Shown: positions 44,258-53,048 of the stretch, piece by piece
Position numbering within the stretch: position 1 is the stretch's first letter
Layout of the letters: each line of letters starts with the position of its first letter
Origin: Clostridia bacterium
GTDB taxonomy: Bacteria > Bacillota > Clostridia > Christensenellales > UMGS416
NCBI GenBank assembly: GCA_016938675.1
Contig: JAFGUF010000039.1
Coordinates: 62,001 to 126,000, forward strand
Direction: 5' to 3'
DNA: 64,000 bases
Program-made: the position numbers and the translations under genes
Notes under the pieces: model-generated
The model's input: the letters and a program-made list of their open reading frames with translations, nothing else
The model's database searches: none
What the model was told of the DNA's origin: nothing

Positions 44258-45811
44258 ATGCAGGATGTTGTAATAATCGGGGCAGGCCCGGCCGGGCTGA
44301 GTGCCGCATATAAACTGCTTAAGCAAAATAAAAACCTGAATGTTACGATTCTTGAGGCATCCGGACACATTGGCGGCATCTCAAGAACACAGGTTTTCGA
44401 GGATAACCGGATGGATTTAGGCGGACACCGATTCTTCACAAAAAGCAAGGAAGTAATGGACCTGTGGACAGAAATAATGCCGCTGCAGGGAGCCCCCTCA
44501 AAAGATGATATTCTACTAAACAGAGAAGTGGAAGTTAATGAAGGTGGCCCAGATCCTGAAGCAACAGATAAAGTACTGCTCAGACGGCGCAGAATATCCC
44601 GTATATATTTCCTTAAAAAATTCTTTGACTACCCTCTAAGCCTTAAAATGCAGACATTTGCAAATATGGGGCTTCTGCGCACTCTGAATGCCGGATTCGG
44701 ATATGTATACGCCTCCATATTCAAAAGGCCTGAAAAAACCCTTGAAGATTTTTATATTAATCGGTTCGGAAAGCCTCTTTACGAGATGTTCTTTGAAGGC
44801 TACACGGAGAAAGTATGGGGCATACATCCGTCTGAAATCTCGCCGGACTGGGGAGCGCAGAGAGTAAAAGGGCTTTCTCTATTTAAAGCTTTGCTAAATG
44901 TCCTTCTAAAACCTTTCAAAAAAAGCGGTAAAGTTGAAACATCCCTCATAGAGGAGTTCTTCTACCCTGCCAAAGGACCTGGCAGCCTATACGAGCATAT
45001 GCATGATGAAATTGTCAAAATGGGCGGAAATGTTGAGCTGCACCGCACTGTAAACAAAATAGAAACTTCAGAAAACGAAATAATGAAAATTTGGGCTGAA
45101 GACGAAAAAGGAAGCTCATATGAATACAATCCCGGAGCAGTTTTTTCCTCCATGCCAGTAAAGGATTTAATTTACGCTGCAGGAAGCAACGCACCCAGTA
45201 ATGTTGCTGAAATTGCAGATAATCTTCCCTATCGAGATTTTATGACAGTTGGCCTTCTGGTAGACAGCCTCGCAATAAAGAATAATTCCGGCATTAAAAC
45301 CATTTCAGACATTGTCCCTGACTGCTGGATATATGTGCAGGACAGAGATGTCAGGCTTGGGAGAGTGCAGATATTCAATAACTGGTCGCCATATATGGTG
45401 TCTGACTACAAAGAAACAGTATTTATCGGCCTTGAATATTTTTGCAGCGAAGGCGACGAATTATGGACAATGAAAGATAGTGATTTCATTCAAATGGCAA
45501 TAGAGGAAGTATCGCAAATCGGAATGATAAAAAAGGAATCTGTTCTGAAAAGCACTCTAGTACGGCAGAAAAAGGCATACCCTGCCTACTTCGGGGCTTA
45601 TAAAGATTTTGATAAAGTAAAAGCTTATCTTGATACGCTGGATAACCTTTACTGCATAGGCAGGAACGGACAGCACAGGTATAACAATATGGATCACTCA
45701 ATCCTTACTGGAATGCATGCCGTTGATGTATACTTATCCGGAAGCAAAAACAAAGAGCAAATTTGGCAGATAAATACCGAGGAAGAATACCATGAAACAA
45801 GCAAAGAATGA
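44258..45811 (+). CDS. FAD-dependent oxidoreductase, UDP-galactopyranose mutase/protoporphyrinogen oxidase-like
   Basis: A 517-residue flavoprotein with the N-terminal dinucleotide fold VVIIGAGPAGLSAAYKLL and the second motif LGGHRFFTKS, which together place it among amine-oxidase-like FAD proteins such as UDP-galactopyranose mutases and carotenoid or protoporphyrinogen oxidases. The C-terminal segment LYCIGRNGQHRYNNMDHSILTG contacts FAD in this group. Proteins of this type are common in bacterial polysaccharide clusters. Its position between GtrA and a GT-C protein (20-base overlap) suggests sugar-nucleotide or lipid-linked sugar modification, but the reaction is unknown. There is no signal peptide. 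Confidence 0.85.
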   Translation: MQDVVIIGAGPAGLSAAYKLLKQNKNLNVTILEASGHIGGISRTQVFEDNRMDLGGHRFFTKSKEVMDLWTEIMPLQGAPSKDDILLNREVEVNEGGPDPEATDKVLLRRRRISRIYFLKKFFDYPLSLKMQTFANMGLLRTLNAGFGYVYASIFKRPEKTLEDFYINRFGKPLYEMFFEGYTEKVWGIHPSEISPDWGAQRVKGLSLFKALLNVLLKPFKKSGKVETSLIEEFFYPAKGPGSLYEHMHDEIVKMGGNVELHRTVNKIETSENEIMKIWAEDEKGSSYEYNPGAVFSSMPVKDLIYAAGSNAPSNVAEIADNLPYRDFMTVGLLVDSLAIKNNSGIKTISDIVPDCWIYVQDRDVRLGRVQIFNNWSPYMVSDYKETVFIGLEYFCSEGDELWTMKDSDFIQMAIEEVSQIGMIKKESVLKSTLVRQKKAYPAYFGAYKDFDKVKAYLDTLDNLYCIGRNGQHRYNNMDHSILTGMHAVDVYLSGSKNKEQIWQINTEEEYHETSKE

Positions 45812-47507
45812 TATTAAATCCTTCCTGAATAAATTTGAAAATTCCGATGACAGATGGGGATGGGCTGTACTTTTTTTATACATTGCAGCAATTTCAATCA
45901 TCAGCGTATTTCATGAACCATGGTTTGATGAAGCTCAGGCATGGATCATAGCAAGAGACGTCTCTTTTTTTGATATTATTTTCTCCATACCCCATTATGA
46001 AGGCCACCCTCCGCTTTGGCACTTGTACCTTGCGCTGTTTGCAAAATCAGGCATACCCTATGAGCTCGGACTTAAGTCAGCGGCAATTATAATAAATTCA
46101 ATCGCTGCTGCCCTGATCATATTCAAATCACCCTTTAAGAAAATCATACGCTACCTTATACCATTCACATATTACTTTTTCTATATATATGGTGTTGTAA
46201 GCAGGTGCTACAGCTTCACGCTCCTTGGCTTTGTACTTTTGGCTGTCACATACAGAGACCGGAATGCAAAGCCTTTACTTTATGTCCTCTCAATGCTTGT
46301 ATTGTGCCTTTCCATGGCATACGGCCTTCTATTCAGCGCAGGAATAGCTCTTATATGGCTTATCGAAATAATGAAGGACAAGGAACTAAAAAGTTTTTTT
46401 CCATCATTAATCAAAGACAAGCGTATTTATGCTCTGGTTCTACTTTTCATCAGCGCTCTAGCAATTGTATACATAATCATGCCTACAGAAAATACCTTCG
46501 CAGCTAACCTTAGTGACTACGAAAGCCCGTTTATCATAAGACTGGTTTATATGCTTCTAATTGCCCCTGTTGATGCCGCTTTCTTCACATCAATACCCGG
46601 CAACTATACTCTTATGTATTGTGAAATCACCCCTTCAATCATAATAATTGGTTCATTTGTTTTTGCAGTGTTTGCATTCGCTGTATACATAATTGGCAAA
46701 ACGCACGGAACGCTTCCTATTTTAATTATTCCATACATTCTTTTTGCGGCGTTTGCCGGCTTGATGTATTTTACAGAGCACCATCTTAGCATCATCGCGT
46801 ATTTTTTCCTTTTCTGGTTCTGGATAAGCATCGGCAGCGATAAAAAATATCCCCTGCCTGAATCCATAACAAAAAAAATACGAGCAAATGATATCATCAA
46901 ACTTAGAAAGCTGGCCTGGATATTCCCCGCTGTGCTGATTGGCTTCCCTCTCTACTGGAATATTTCCGCGTGCGCTATGGAAATTGGCACACCCTATTGC
47001 TCAGCCAGAGAAATAGCTGAGTTTATATCTGAAAATGGATTTGAAGATAGGCTCATTATGGCTGAATGGCTTAGCGAAAACTCTCTTGGTAACAGTGACC
47101 AGGTAAATATAGACTACCAATGGACACCGGCATACCTCGCCTATTTCGACAAAAACATCGTTTATAATTTCAACCGCGGAGATGAAGGACTGTGCTACAA
47201 CACCCACATAATTCCCACTGATGAAGAAGTGCTGGCGGAATATGATAGATTGCGTAGCATAGGCGCGCCAGATATTCTAATTGGTTTTCCGGATTTATAC
47301 TCCATATTCGGCGATACTGTAAGTTTTAATGATTATACTCTGGTCAAGGTTATAATCGAAAAGCGGATAACAAAAGACGACCACTTCCGGCTTGGCAACA
47401 TGCTCAAAATCTATGTCAAAAATGACCTGGCTCAAGAATATGAACTCCCTTCTGAAGATGAGGACTATTGGACAGAAGTTCTTATCGGCAATATAAAACA
47501 CAAATAA
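45792..47507 (+). CDS. GT-C-fold membrane glycosyltransferase-like protein
   Basis: A 571-residue polytopic protein with about 10-11 membrane helices and a C-terminal globular part (about 390-571). The first extracytoplasmic loop carries FHEPWFDEAQAW and is followed by EGHPPLWHLYLAL, the acidic loop and HPPL motif typical of GT39/GT83-like enzymes that use polyprenyl-phosphate sugars. The family is not assigned precisely. It overlaps the flavoprotein gene by 20 bases and is the last of the trio. Together with GtrA it suggests decoration of a surface glycan or protein outside the membrane. Confidence 0.82.
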   Translation: MKQAKNDIKSFLNKFENSDDRWGWAVLFLYIAAISIISVFHEPWFDEAQAWIIARDVSFFDIIFSIPHYEGHPPLWHLYLALFAKSGIPYELGLKSAAIIINSIAAALIIFKSPFKKIIRYLIPFTYYFFYIYGVVSRCYSFTLLGFVLLAVTYRDRNAKPLLYVLSMLVLCLSMAYGLLFSAGIALIWLIEIMKDKELKSFFPSLIKDKRIYALVLLFISALAIVYIIMPTENTFAANLSDYESPFIIRLVYMLLIAPVDAAFFTSIPGNYTLMYCEITPSIIIIGSFVFAVFAFAVYIIGKTHGTLPILIIPYILFAAFAGLMYFTEHHLSIIAYFFLFWFWISIGSDKKYPLPESITKKIRANDIIKLRKLAWIFPAVLIGFPLYWNISACAMEIGTPYCSAREIAEFISENGFEDRLIMAEWLSENSLGNSDQVNIDYQWTPAYLAYFDKNIVYNFNRGDEGLCYNTHIIPTDEEVLAEYDRLRSIGAPDILIGFPDLYSIFGDTVSFNDYTLVKVIIEKRITKDDHFRLGNMLKIYVKNDLAQEYELPSEDEDYWTEVLIGNIKHK

Positions 47508-47693
47508 ACTAATATACTTTTTTTTAATATGCTTTGAACCTCCTGAATTCTACTAGATTTTAGGGGATTGCTCTTTTTGAAATTAAAAATTCATTTTATA
47601 CCTGCCTATCCTGCCGAAAAAGTGGGCTTATCATTTCATTAGCTCCAAATCTTTGCATACAAGCACAATATCAGGATGAATAAAAAAACTTAA

Positions 47694-47721
47694 TTGACAA
47701 GTATATGGATTTGTGTATAAT
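47694..47721 (+). promoter_or_regulatory. Promoter of the riboswitch-antiporter unit
   Basis: TTGACA (47694-47699), 16-base spacer, TATAAT (47716-47721), the closest to consensus in the window, just before the riboswitch. The part of the 375-base gap before it (47508-47693) shows nothing I can name. Confidence 0.8.
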
Positions 47722-47727
47722 ACTAAT

Positions 47728-47847
47728 TGTTTGAGGGAGTACCTAACCTTTACAAGGGATTAAAGTCGTCATCTCGGAAATTATTTTCCCGGCTTTAGTG
47801 ACAATGTCTAGCGAGACTCAATACAGTGAATTCTGCTGTATTGAGTC
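47728..47847 (+). ncRNA. yybP-ykoY-type (Mn2+) riboswitch with terminator
   Basis: The conserved blocks are present in order: GAGGGAGTA (47733-47741), GTCGTCA (47765-47771), an internal stem CTCGG...CCGG, and AGCGAGAC (47810-47817). P1 can form between TTGAG (47731-47735) and CTCAA (47817-47821). The same 3' strand starts a terminator with 12-base arms 47815-47826 and 47836-47847 and a T run. P1 and terminator are mutually exclusive, so metal binding should turn the downstream transporter on. This class is known to sense Mn2+. Confidence 0.85.
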
Positions 47848-47882
47848 TTTTTATTTTGCTTTTTAGAAACGGAGATTAAATA

Positions 47883-48923
47883 ATGGATGTACAAATCTAT
47901 AATGTATTAAACAGCCAGCCTACATTGATACTTGCACTTGCAATAGCAGTAATGCTTTATATTTTGAGCAAGGGAGCAGATATTTTGGTAGATAATGCGG
48001 TTAGCCTGTCTATACACTGGGGAGTTCCTAAAATGATAATTGGTGCAACAATAGTATCATTAGGAACTACCCTGCCGGAGGCAACTGTTTCTGTACTTGC
48101 AGCCTTAAAAGGGAATCCTGACCTTGCATTAGGCAATGCAATTGGCTCTATTATTGCAGATACAGGCTTAATTATTGGCCTTGCAGCACTGCTGGGCACC
48201 TTACCGGTAGATAGAATAATTGTTAAGAGGCAAGGAAGAATACAACTGGCTGCCGGATTTTTATTAGCTATTGTCTGCTTGCCATTTCTATCAAGAAATA
48301 ACGGAAATATAAGTCAAATGGTAGGATTGCTATTCATTGCCTTGCTAATCATATATATATATTTCTCTATAAGATGGACAAGGAATCCGCTATCAATTAA
48401 TTCACCTGATCCTTCTCATGCAAACAATAATACATCTTCATCTGTGTTAGTAGAAGAAAAGGGTCCGTTAATAGTACAAATAGCAAAATTATTTGGTGGA
48501 ATATTGCTTGTTATTGCTTCATCTAAAATATTAATACCTTCTGTTGAAATAACTGCAGTCCGTATCGGAATACCACAAAGTATAATCGCTGCAACTTTAG
48601 TTGCTCTAGGCACAAGCTTACCTGAATTAGTTACAGCAATTTCAGCAGTAAGAAAAGGCCATGGTGAACTAGCTGTCGGTAACATTGTTGGGGCAGACAT
48701 TTTAAACGTTTTGTTCGTCGTAGGCAGTGCAGCAGCGGTGACATCAGGCGGTTTAGATGTGCCTATTGATTTCTACAAACTTCAGATACCAACTATGCTT
48801 ATTATACTTTTTGTATTCAGAATATTTACTCGAGGTAAGAATGAAAAGATCACAAAGCTTGAAGGGTCTGTACTACTATCAATATATATTACATACATTG
48901 TGCTTAACTATACTTGGTTATAG
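47883..48923 (+). CDS. CaCA-family cation antiporter (YrbG-like), probably Mn2+-linked
   Basis: A 346-residue membrane protein with two inverted halves of five helices, each carrying an alpha-repeat: IVSLGTTLPEATVS...GNAIGSIIADTGL and LVALGTSLPELVTA...GNIVGADILNVLF. These GT(T/S)LPE and GN.(I/V)G motifs define the Ca2+/Na+ antiporter superfamily. The cation cannot be read from the sequence, but control by a yybP-ykoY riboswitch implies Mn2+ efflux or a response to Mn2+ excess. ACGGAG precedes the ATG, 35 bases after the terminator hairpin. It is monocistronic. Confidence 0.92.
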   Translation: MDVQIYNVLNSQPTLILALAIAVMLYILSKGADILVDNAVSLSIHWGVPKMIIGATIVSLGTTLPEATVSVLAALKGNPDLALGNAIGSIIADTGLIIGLAALLGTLPVDRIIVKRQGRIQLAAGFLLAIVCLPFLSRNNGNISQMVGLLFIALLIIYIYFSIRWTRNPLSINSPDPSHANNNTSSSVLVEEKGPLIVQIAKLFGGILLVIASSKILIPSVEITAVRIGIPQSIIAATLVALGTSLPELVTAISAVRKGHGELAVGNIVGADILNVLFVVGSAAAVTSGGLDVPIDFYKLQIPTMLIILFVFRIFTRGKNEKITKLEGSVLLSIYITYIVLNYTWL

Positions 48924-49072
48924 GTAAACATAATAATCCGCTAGCATATTTCAAACTCAACTTTACAATAATTAAGCCAGTCTAAATACAATAATTATAT
49001 TTTATGCCTAAAAAACAGATAAAAATACATTTTGCGCGATATTTCCAGATGATTACATTTAAATATTTACGA

Positions 49073-49101
49073 TTGTATATACCGAACATATGTGCTATAA
49101 T
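49073..49101 (+). promoter_or_regulatory. Promoter with LexA/SOS-box-like operator
   Basis: TTGTAT (49073-49078), 17-base spacer, TATAAT (49096-49101). The spacer holds CGAACATATGTGCT (49083-49096), which matches the Firmicute LexA consensus CGAACRNRYGTTYC at 12 of 14 positions by my count. Placement between -35 and -10 suits repression of the DNA-repair pair that follows. Confidence 0.65.
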
Positions 49102-49133
49102 TAAGCAAATATAATCAACAGGTGGGACGGCAG

Positions 49134-50405
49134 ATGGAACTGATAGACAAACTGGAAATATTGGGAGACGCAGCGAAATATGACGCCTCCTGCTCCTCCA
49201 GCGGCAGCAGCAGGAAGGGCAGCACTGGCTCAGCAGCGCTTCCGGGCATATGCCACTCCTGGGCAGCTGACGGCAGATGCATATCCCTTTTAAAGGTGCT
49301 CATGGATAACCGCTGCCTCTATAACTGCGCCTATTGCAAAAACTCCAGAAGCAGTGACACCAAAAGAGCCGGCTTCGAGCCGCAGGAAGTATATGAAATA
49401 ACCATGAACTTCTACAAGCGCAACTATATTGAGGGGCTTTTTTTGAGCTCCGGCGTCTTCAGAAGCCCGGACTACACCATGGAAAAGATGATAAAAGCCG
49501 TAGAACTTTTAAGGAACAATGGCTTCGGCGGATATATACACTTCAAGGCAATACCCGGGGCATCAAAGGAGCTGATTGAAAGGGCAGGATTCCTATCAGA
49601 TAGAATGTCCGTTAATGTAGAGCTGCCCACAAATGACAGCCTGATGCTTTTAGCTCCCGAAAAGAGCAAACAAAATATTTTCCTTCCCATGGGTCAGATA
49701 GCCGCATCCATAACGTCGAATAAGAATAACTTTCTAGATAAAGATAAATTCGCACCTGCAGGGCAAAGCACGCAGATGATAGTTGGGGCAACACAGGACA
49801 GCGATTACCAGATACTTCGGCTGTCTCAGTATATGTACAAATATTATGAACTGAAACGAGTATACTACTCAGCCTACGTTCCCGTTAACCAAAATAAGCT
49901 GCTCCCTGTAATAGACAAGCCGCCGCTTTTGCGCGAGCACCGGTTGTATCAGGCCGACTGGCTGCTCAGATTCTACGGCTTTGACGCAAGCGAGATATTA
50001 GACGAAAGATTCCCCATGCTCGATAACAGCCTAGACCCTAAATGCGTGTGGGCGCTTAGGCATCGAGAATTCTTCCCCGTAGAAATCAACAAAGCCGACC
50101 TGCTTGTGCTGCTTCGCGTGCCCGGAATAGGCAATATATCAGCCCGCAGGATAATATCAGCCCGGCGAATGGGGCCGCTTAGCTTCGAAGATTTGAAAAA
50201 AATAGGTGTTGTTATGAAAAGGGCAAAATACTTCATTACCTGCAGCGGAAAGTACATGAATGGGATATTTCTATCTACTCCACAGATATATAACAGCTTG
50301 GTTACATATGAAAAACCTTTGTTCCTGCCCCTCGGCATGCAGACAACTATGTTCGAACGCGAAAACATGGAAAACGCAAAAAAGATAATTACGGGGGTGT
50401 ATTAA
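49134..50405 (+). CDS. Putative DNA modification/repair radical SAM protein
   Basis: A 423-residue radical SAM protein with the SAM cluster motif C61-x3-C65-x2-C68 (RCLYNCAYCKN), followed by FLSSGVFRSPDYT and FKAIPGASKELI, and a C-terminal helix-hairpin-helix (LLRVPGIGNISARRIISARRMG), a nonspecific DNA-binding element. This is the arrangement of the family annotated as the uracil-DNA-glycosylase-linked radical SAM protein, which occurs with the DUF4130-type protein encoded next. A direct DNA lesion-reversal role is the usual proposal; the reaction is not known. The start at 49134 has AGGTGG upstream, and the stop overlaps the next start by one base. Confidence 0.9.
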   Translation: MELIDKLEILGDAAKYDASCSSSGSSRKGSTGSAALPGICHSWAADGRCISLLKVLMDNRCLYNCAYCKNSRSSDTKRAGFEPQEVYEITMNFYKRNYIEGLFLSSGVFRSPDYTMEKMIKAVELLRNNGFGGYIHFKAIPGASKELIERAGFLSDRMSVNVELPTNDSLMLLAPEKSKQNIFLPMGQIAASITSNKNNFLDKDKFAPAGQSTQMIVGATQDSDYQILRLSQYMYKYYELKRVYYSAYVPVNQNKLLPVIDKPPLLREHRLYQADWLLRFYGFDASEILDERFPMLDNSLDPKCVWALRHREFFPVEINKADLLVLLRVPGIGNISARRIISARRMGPLSFEDLKKIGVVMKRAKYFITCSGKYMNGIFLSTPQIYNSLVTYEKPLFLPLGMQTTMFERENMENAKKIITGVY

Positions 50406-51166
50406 TGGAAAATGCCGAATTTATCTATATCTGCGACGGAACTATCGAAGGGCTGCTAAGTGCAGTATACAAAAGCTATTACAGCCATGAAAATGTATTC
50501 GATATCATTGCATCGGACGATTTTCAAAGCAGCTTTGCCTATGAGTATAGAAATATCACTACTGATTTTAAGCAAGCGCAGAAAGTAGCCTATTCAATTA
50601 AAAGCAAAATATCACGCCAAGCATTTGAAACCGTAGTAAATGTATGGCTGACAGAGAGTGAGCTTCGAGGGCATCATATTCTTGAATATATTAAGCTTGG
50701 ATTCAAAAAAGGACGAGATGTGGACTGTATGCTGACACAGGAAAATGTAGCCTTCATGCAGATGATGTCCCGGAAAGTCGAATTTGAAGTGCACAGGTTT
50801 CTGGGGATACTCCGCTTTTCAAAGCTGCATGACGGATCGTTTTTTTCATCCATAAGCACCGATTATAATATTCTTTCGCTGATTGCCGAGCATTTCTCCC
50901 AAAGGCTGTCTGAAGACAGGTTGATAATATACGATGAAAAGCGCAAAAACGCAATTCTTTCTGACCGCGGTGAATGGATACTCGTTAACGGAATTAAAAT
51001 GGGTGAAGTAACTCTAAGCCACGAGGAAACATCCTTCCGTGACATGTGGCAGAGGTATTTTGAGGCTATTGCCATCAAGGAAAGGACAAACAAGAAGCTG
51101 CAGAGAAGCTTTATACCCGTAAGGTACTGGAGCAATGTAACAGAGCTAAAAAAAGAGCTGCAATAA
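50405..51166 (+). CDS. DUF4130-type protein, partner of the radical SAM repair protein
   Basis: A 253-residue soluble protein of the family paired with the radical SAM DNA-modification protein; in some species it is fused to uracil-DNA glycosylase. Recognisable blocks are the N-terminal YICDGTIEGLLSAVYKSY, the central MQMMSRKVEFEVHRFLGILRF, and the C-terminal IPVRYWSNVTEL. Translation is coupled to the radical SAM gene (TAATG overlap). Function is unknown beyond association with DNA metabolism. A hairpin terminator overlaps its 3' end. Confidence 0.88.
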   Translation: MENAEFIYICDGTIEGLLSAVYKSYYSHENVFDIIASDDFQSSFAYEYRNITTDFKQAQKVAYSIKSKISRQAFETVVNVWLTESELRGHHILEYIKLGFKKGRDVDCMLTQENVAFMQMMSRKVEFEVHRFLGILRFSKLHDGSFFSSISTDYNILSLIAEHFSQRLSEDRLIIYDEKRKNAILSDRGEWILVNGIKMGEVTLSHEETSFRDMWQRYFEAIAIKERTNKKLQRSFIPVRYWSNVTELKKELQ

Positions 51167-51181
51167 TTTTTGCAACTCTTT
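51152..51181. terminator. Terminator between the repair pair and the zinc operon
   Basis: AAAGAG-TGCAA / TTGCA-CTCTTT with one bulge on each side. On the minus strand it is followed by TTTTTTAG, ending the zinc operon; on the plus strand it contains the stop region of the DUF4130 gene. Confidence 0.65.
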
Positions 51182-51186
51182 CAATT

Positions 51187-51795
51187 TCATTCGAACAAAT
51201 CTTCAATTCTTTGATTGCAGTTTCCTTCAATATGCGGCCCGTGTCCCGGGCATATTATGCTAATATCATACTCTGACAGCACCTTAACATTCTTTTCAAA
51301 AAGCTCAGTATCATCATTGAACTTTACAGGCGGCAGTGATAACCCTTTGTTATTAAAAAGGCAGTCACCTGAAAAAAGTATACCGCTTCTTTTTGCATAA
51401 AAAGCCATGTTGCCTTTAGAATGGCCAGGAATGTGTATTGCCTGAATGCCTCCCAAAATATCCAGTTCTTCTCCGCCTTCAAGGAGATTTATCTGCGCAG
51501 GGTCTGCCTTGCCATCAATTCTTTCCAAATCATCTGCGTGCACAAATATTTTTGCGCCTGATATCTTGCTGAGTTTCTTCAAATTGGCTATATGGTCCAT
51601 ATGTCCATGAGTGATGATTATATAATTGATATTTTCAGGCTCAATTCCTATTTCATTCAGCTGATTTTTAATATTCGCGTATTCCCCGGCAAAGCCTGTA
51701 TCAATAATGGTTACTTGCTCACCATCTTTAATAAGGTAAACCTGGCTGACCAACATCTTTTCGAGTTTGAAAACATTCTCAGCAATTTTTATCAT
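51187..51795 (-). CDS. MBL-fold metallo-hydrolase
   Basis: A 202-residue metallo-beta-lactamase-fold protein with the metal motif THGHMDH (about 61-67), HIPGHSKGNMAFY (about 131-143), FSGDCLF (about 153-159) and a last His in CPGHGPHI. It resembles glyoxalase II-like small hydrolases; the substrate is unknown. Two zinc or iron ions are expected. It is the last gene of the zinc-uptake operon, 20 bases after the NusG-II protein gene, with AAAAGGGG before the ATG. Confidence 0.88.
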   Translation of the reverse strand: MIKIAENVFKLEKMLVSQVYLIKDGEQVTIIDTGFAGEYANIKNQLNEIGIEPENINYIIITHGHMDHIANLKKLSKISGAKIFVHADDLERIDGKADPAQINLLEGGEELDILGGIQAIHIPGHSKGNMAFYAKRSGILFSGDCLFNNKGLSLPPVKFNDDTELFEKNVKVLSEYDISIICPGHGPHIEGNCNQRIEDLFE

Positions 51796-51815
51796 TGTAA
51801 ACCCCTTTTATACTT

Positions 51816-52160
51816 TCAGTTCCACGCAATTATCTCAACCACCATCTTATGCGGCAAGCATACGATCAAATCTCCTATCTCTACAGCTTCCTTGGTTTCT
51901 ACACATATTTGATTAGGGCAGTCAGCATAGACAACATCTACAGAGCCATTTGAAATAATGACTTCATTTGTTCCATATACCGTCTCAACCATTATTACCA
52001 TCTCAGTATTTTCCGTCAGTTTTACTTTTCTGTATTCCTCGCCGTCAACAGTGATAAGCACACCTTTTGCCTCACCTGCTGTGGCTAATCTTACTGCGAA
52101 TATGCTGATTACAGCAACCGCAAGTATGATTGCAAATATTATAATTTCTTTCTTCTTCAT
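51816..52160 (-). CDS. NusG domain II (KOW-like) membrane-anchored small protein
   Basis: A 114-residue protein with one N-terminal membrane helix (about 6-27) and an all-beta domain of the NusG_II type (from GVLITVDGEEYRKVKL, with the conserved VVYADCPNQICV and DLIVCLPHKMVVEI). The conserved CPNxIC...CLPHK cysteines and His suggest a metal or redox role outside the membrane. Such proteins often sit near electron-transport or thiamine/FAD transfer genes; here it follows znuB by 15 bases in the zinc operon. Function is unknown. Confidence 0.85.
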   Translation of the reverse strand: MKKKEIIIFAIILAVAVISIFAVRLATAGEAKGVLITVDGEEYRKVKLTENTEMVIMVETVYGTNEVIISNGSVDVVYADCPNQICVETKEAVEIGDLIVCLPHKMVVEIIAWN

Positions 52161-52175
52161 ATTCGGTACCTGCCT

Positions 52176-53048
52176 TTACTTCCGATGCGCCAGCTCGTTT
52201 TCGCAGTTGTTCATATGGTGCATCTTCCTGTTATGGAGTCTTTTCTGCATGGCAGACCTTGCAAATGACAATACAAGATAGACAACTGTAGAAAAGAGTA
52301 TGATGCAAACTCCCGATGGAATATTTACATAATAGGATATTAAGAGGCCTGATATACAGAAAAACATACTGATGAAAACCGAGGATACAACCACCTTGCC
52401 AAAGGACTTAAAAAACAGCTTAGCGATAGATGTGGGTATGCTCATCAAGGCTATAGTCAGAATGATGCCTACTATCCTGATAAGTACTATTATTCCCACA
52501 GGAATCATTAGATATACAAGCGCTCTGATTATCCCTACATTTATTTTTCTGGCCTTGGCGTAATCTTCGTCAAAAAGATATATGATCCAGTAGTTATATA
52601 GCATAACAAAGAGCAATAGTATTATCGCAGTAAACACAGCCATAAATACAATGGAACTTTTGGATATCGATAAAATATCTCCGAAAAGATAGCTAGTCAT
52701 ATCAGGCATATATCCGGGAGTCAAAGCAATGAACAGAATCCCAAGAGCCATGCCAAAAGACCACAGTATCCCGGTTAAAGTGTCAGCCTTAATTTTTTTA
52801 TTCTGTGATATATTCGATATCAAAGCAGAGGCTCCGACTGCGAAAAGCAAGCCTCCCCATATGGGCTCAAATCCCAGCCAGTAGCCGAGGCCAATGCCGC
52901 CGAATGATGCGTGAGCTATCCCGCCGGACATGCTAATGAGCTTCTTCTCAATTGCTATTGTCCCAATAATGCCCGTTACAATGCTTGCAAGTACAGCAGC
53001 TATGAGGGCATTCTGCATGAAGGTATAATTGAATATTGCGTTTATCAT
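52176..53048 (-). CDS. znuB: Zinc/manganese ABC transporter permease
   Basis: A 290-residue membrane subunit of the ABC-3 (ZnuB/MntB) family, with about eight to nine helices. The family signature is visible in the N-terminal segment SMSGGIAHASFGGIGLGYWLG and in the central TLTGILWSFGMALGILF. The C-terminal tail is short and charged, with several His residues (HNRKMHHMNN). The start overlaps the znuC stop by four bases (ATGA). With ZnuC and ZnuA it imports zinc, or possibly manganese. Confidence 0.93.
   Translation of the reverse strand: MINAIFNYTFMQNALIAAVLASIVTGIIGTIAIEKKLISMSGGIAHASFGGIGLGYWLGFEPIWGGLLFAVGASALISNISQNKKIKADTLTGILWSFGMALGILFIALTPGYMPDMTSYLFGDILSISKSSIVFMAVFTAIILLLFVMLYNYWIIYLFDEDYAKARKINVGIIRALVYLMIPVGIIVLIRIVGIILTIALMSIPTSIAKLFFKSFGKVVVSSVFISMFFCISGLLISYYVNIPSGVCIILFSTVVYLVLSFARSAMQKRLHNRKMHHMNNCENELAHRK

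Noticed and set aside
48924-49072. A gene between the antiporter and the repair pair
   Set aside because: AT-rich, no frame with a start signal; only the promoter just downstream is supported.
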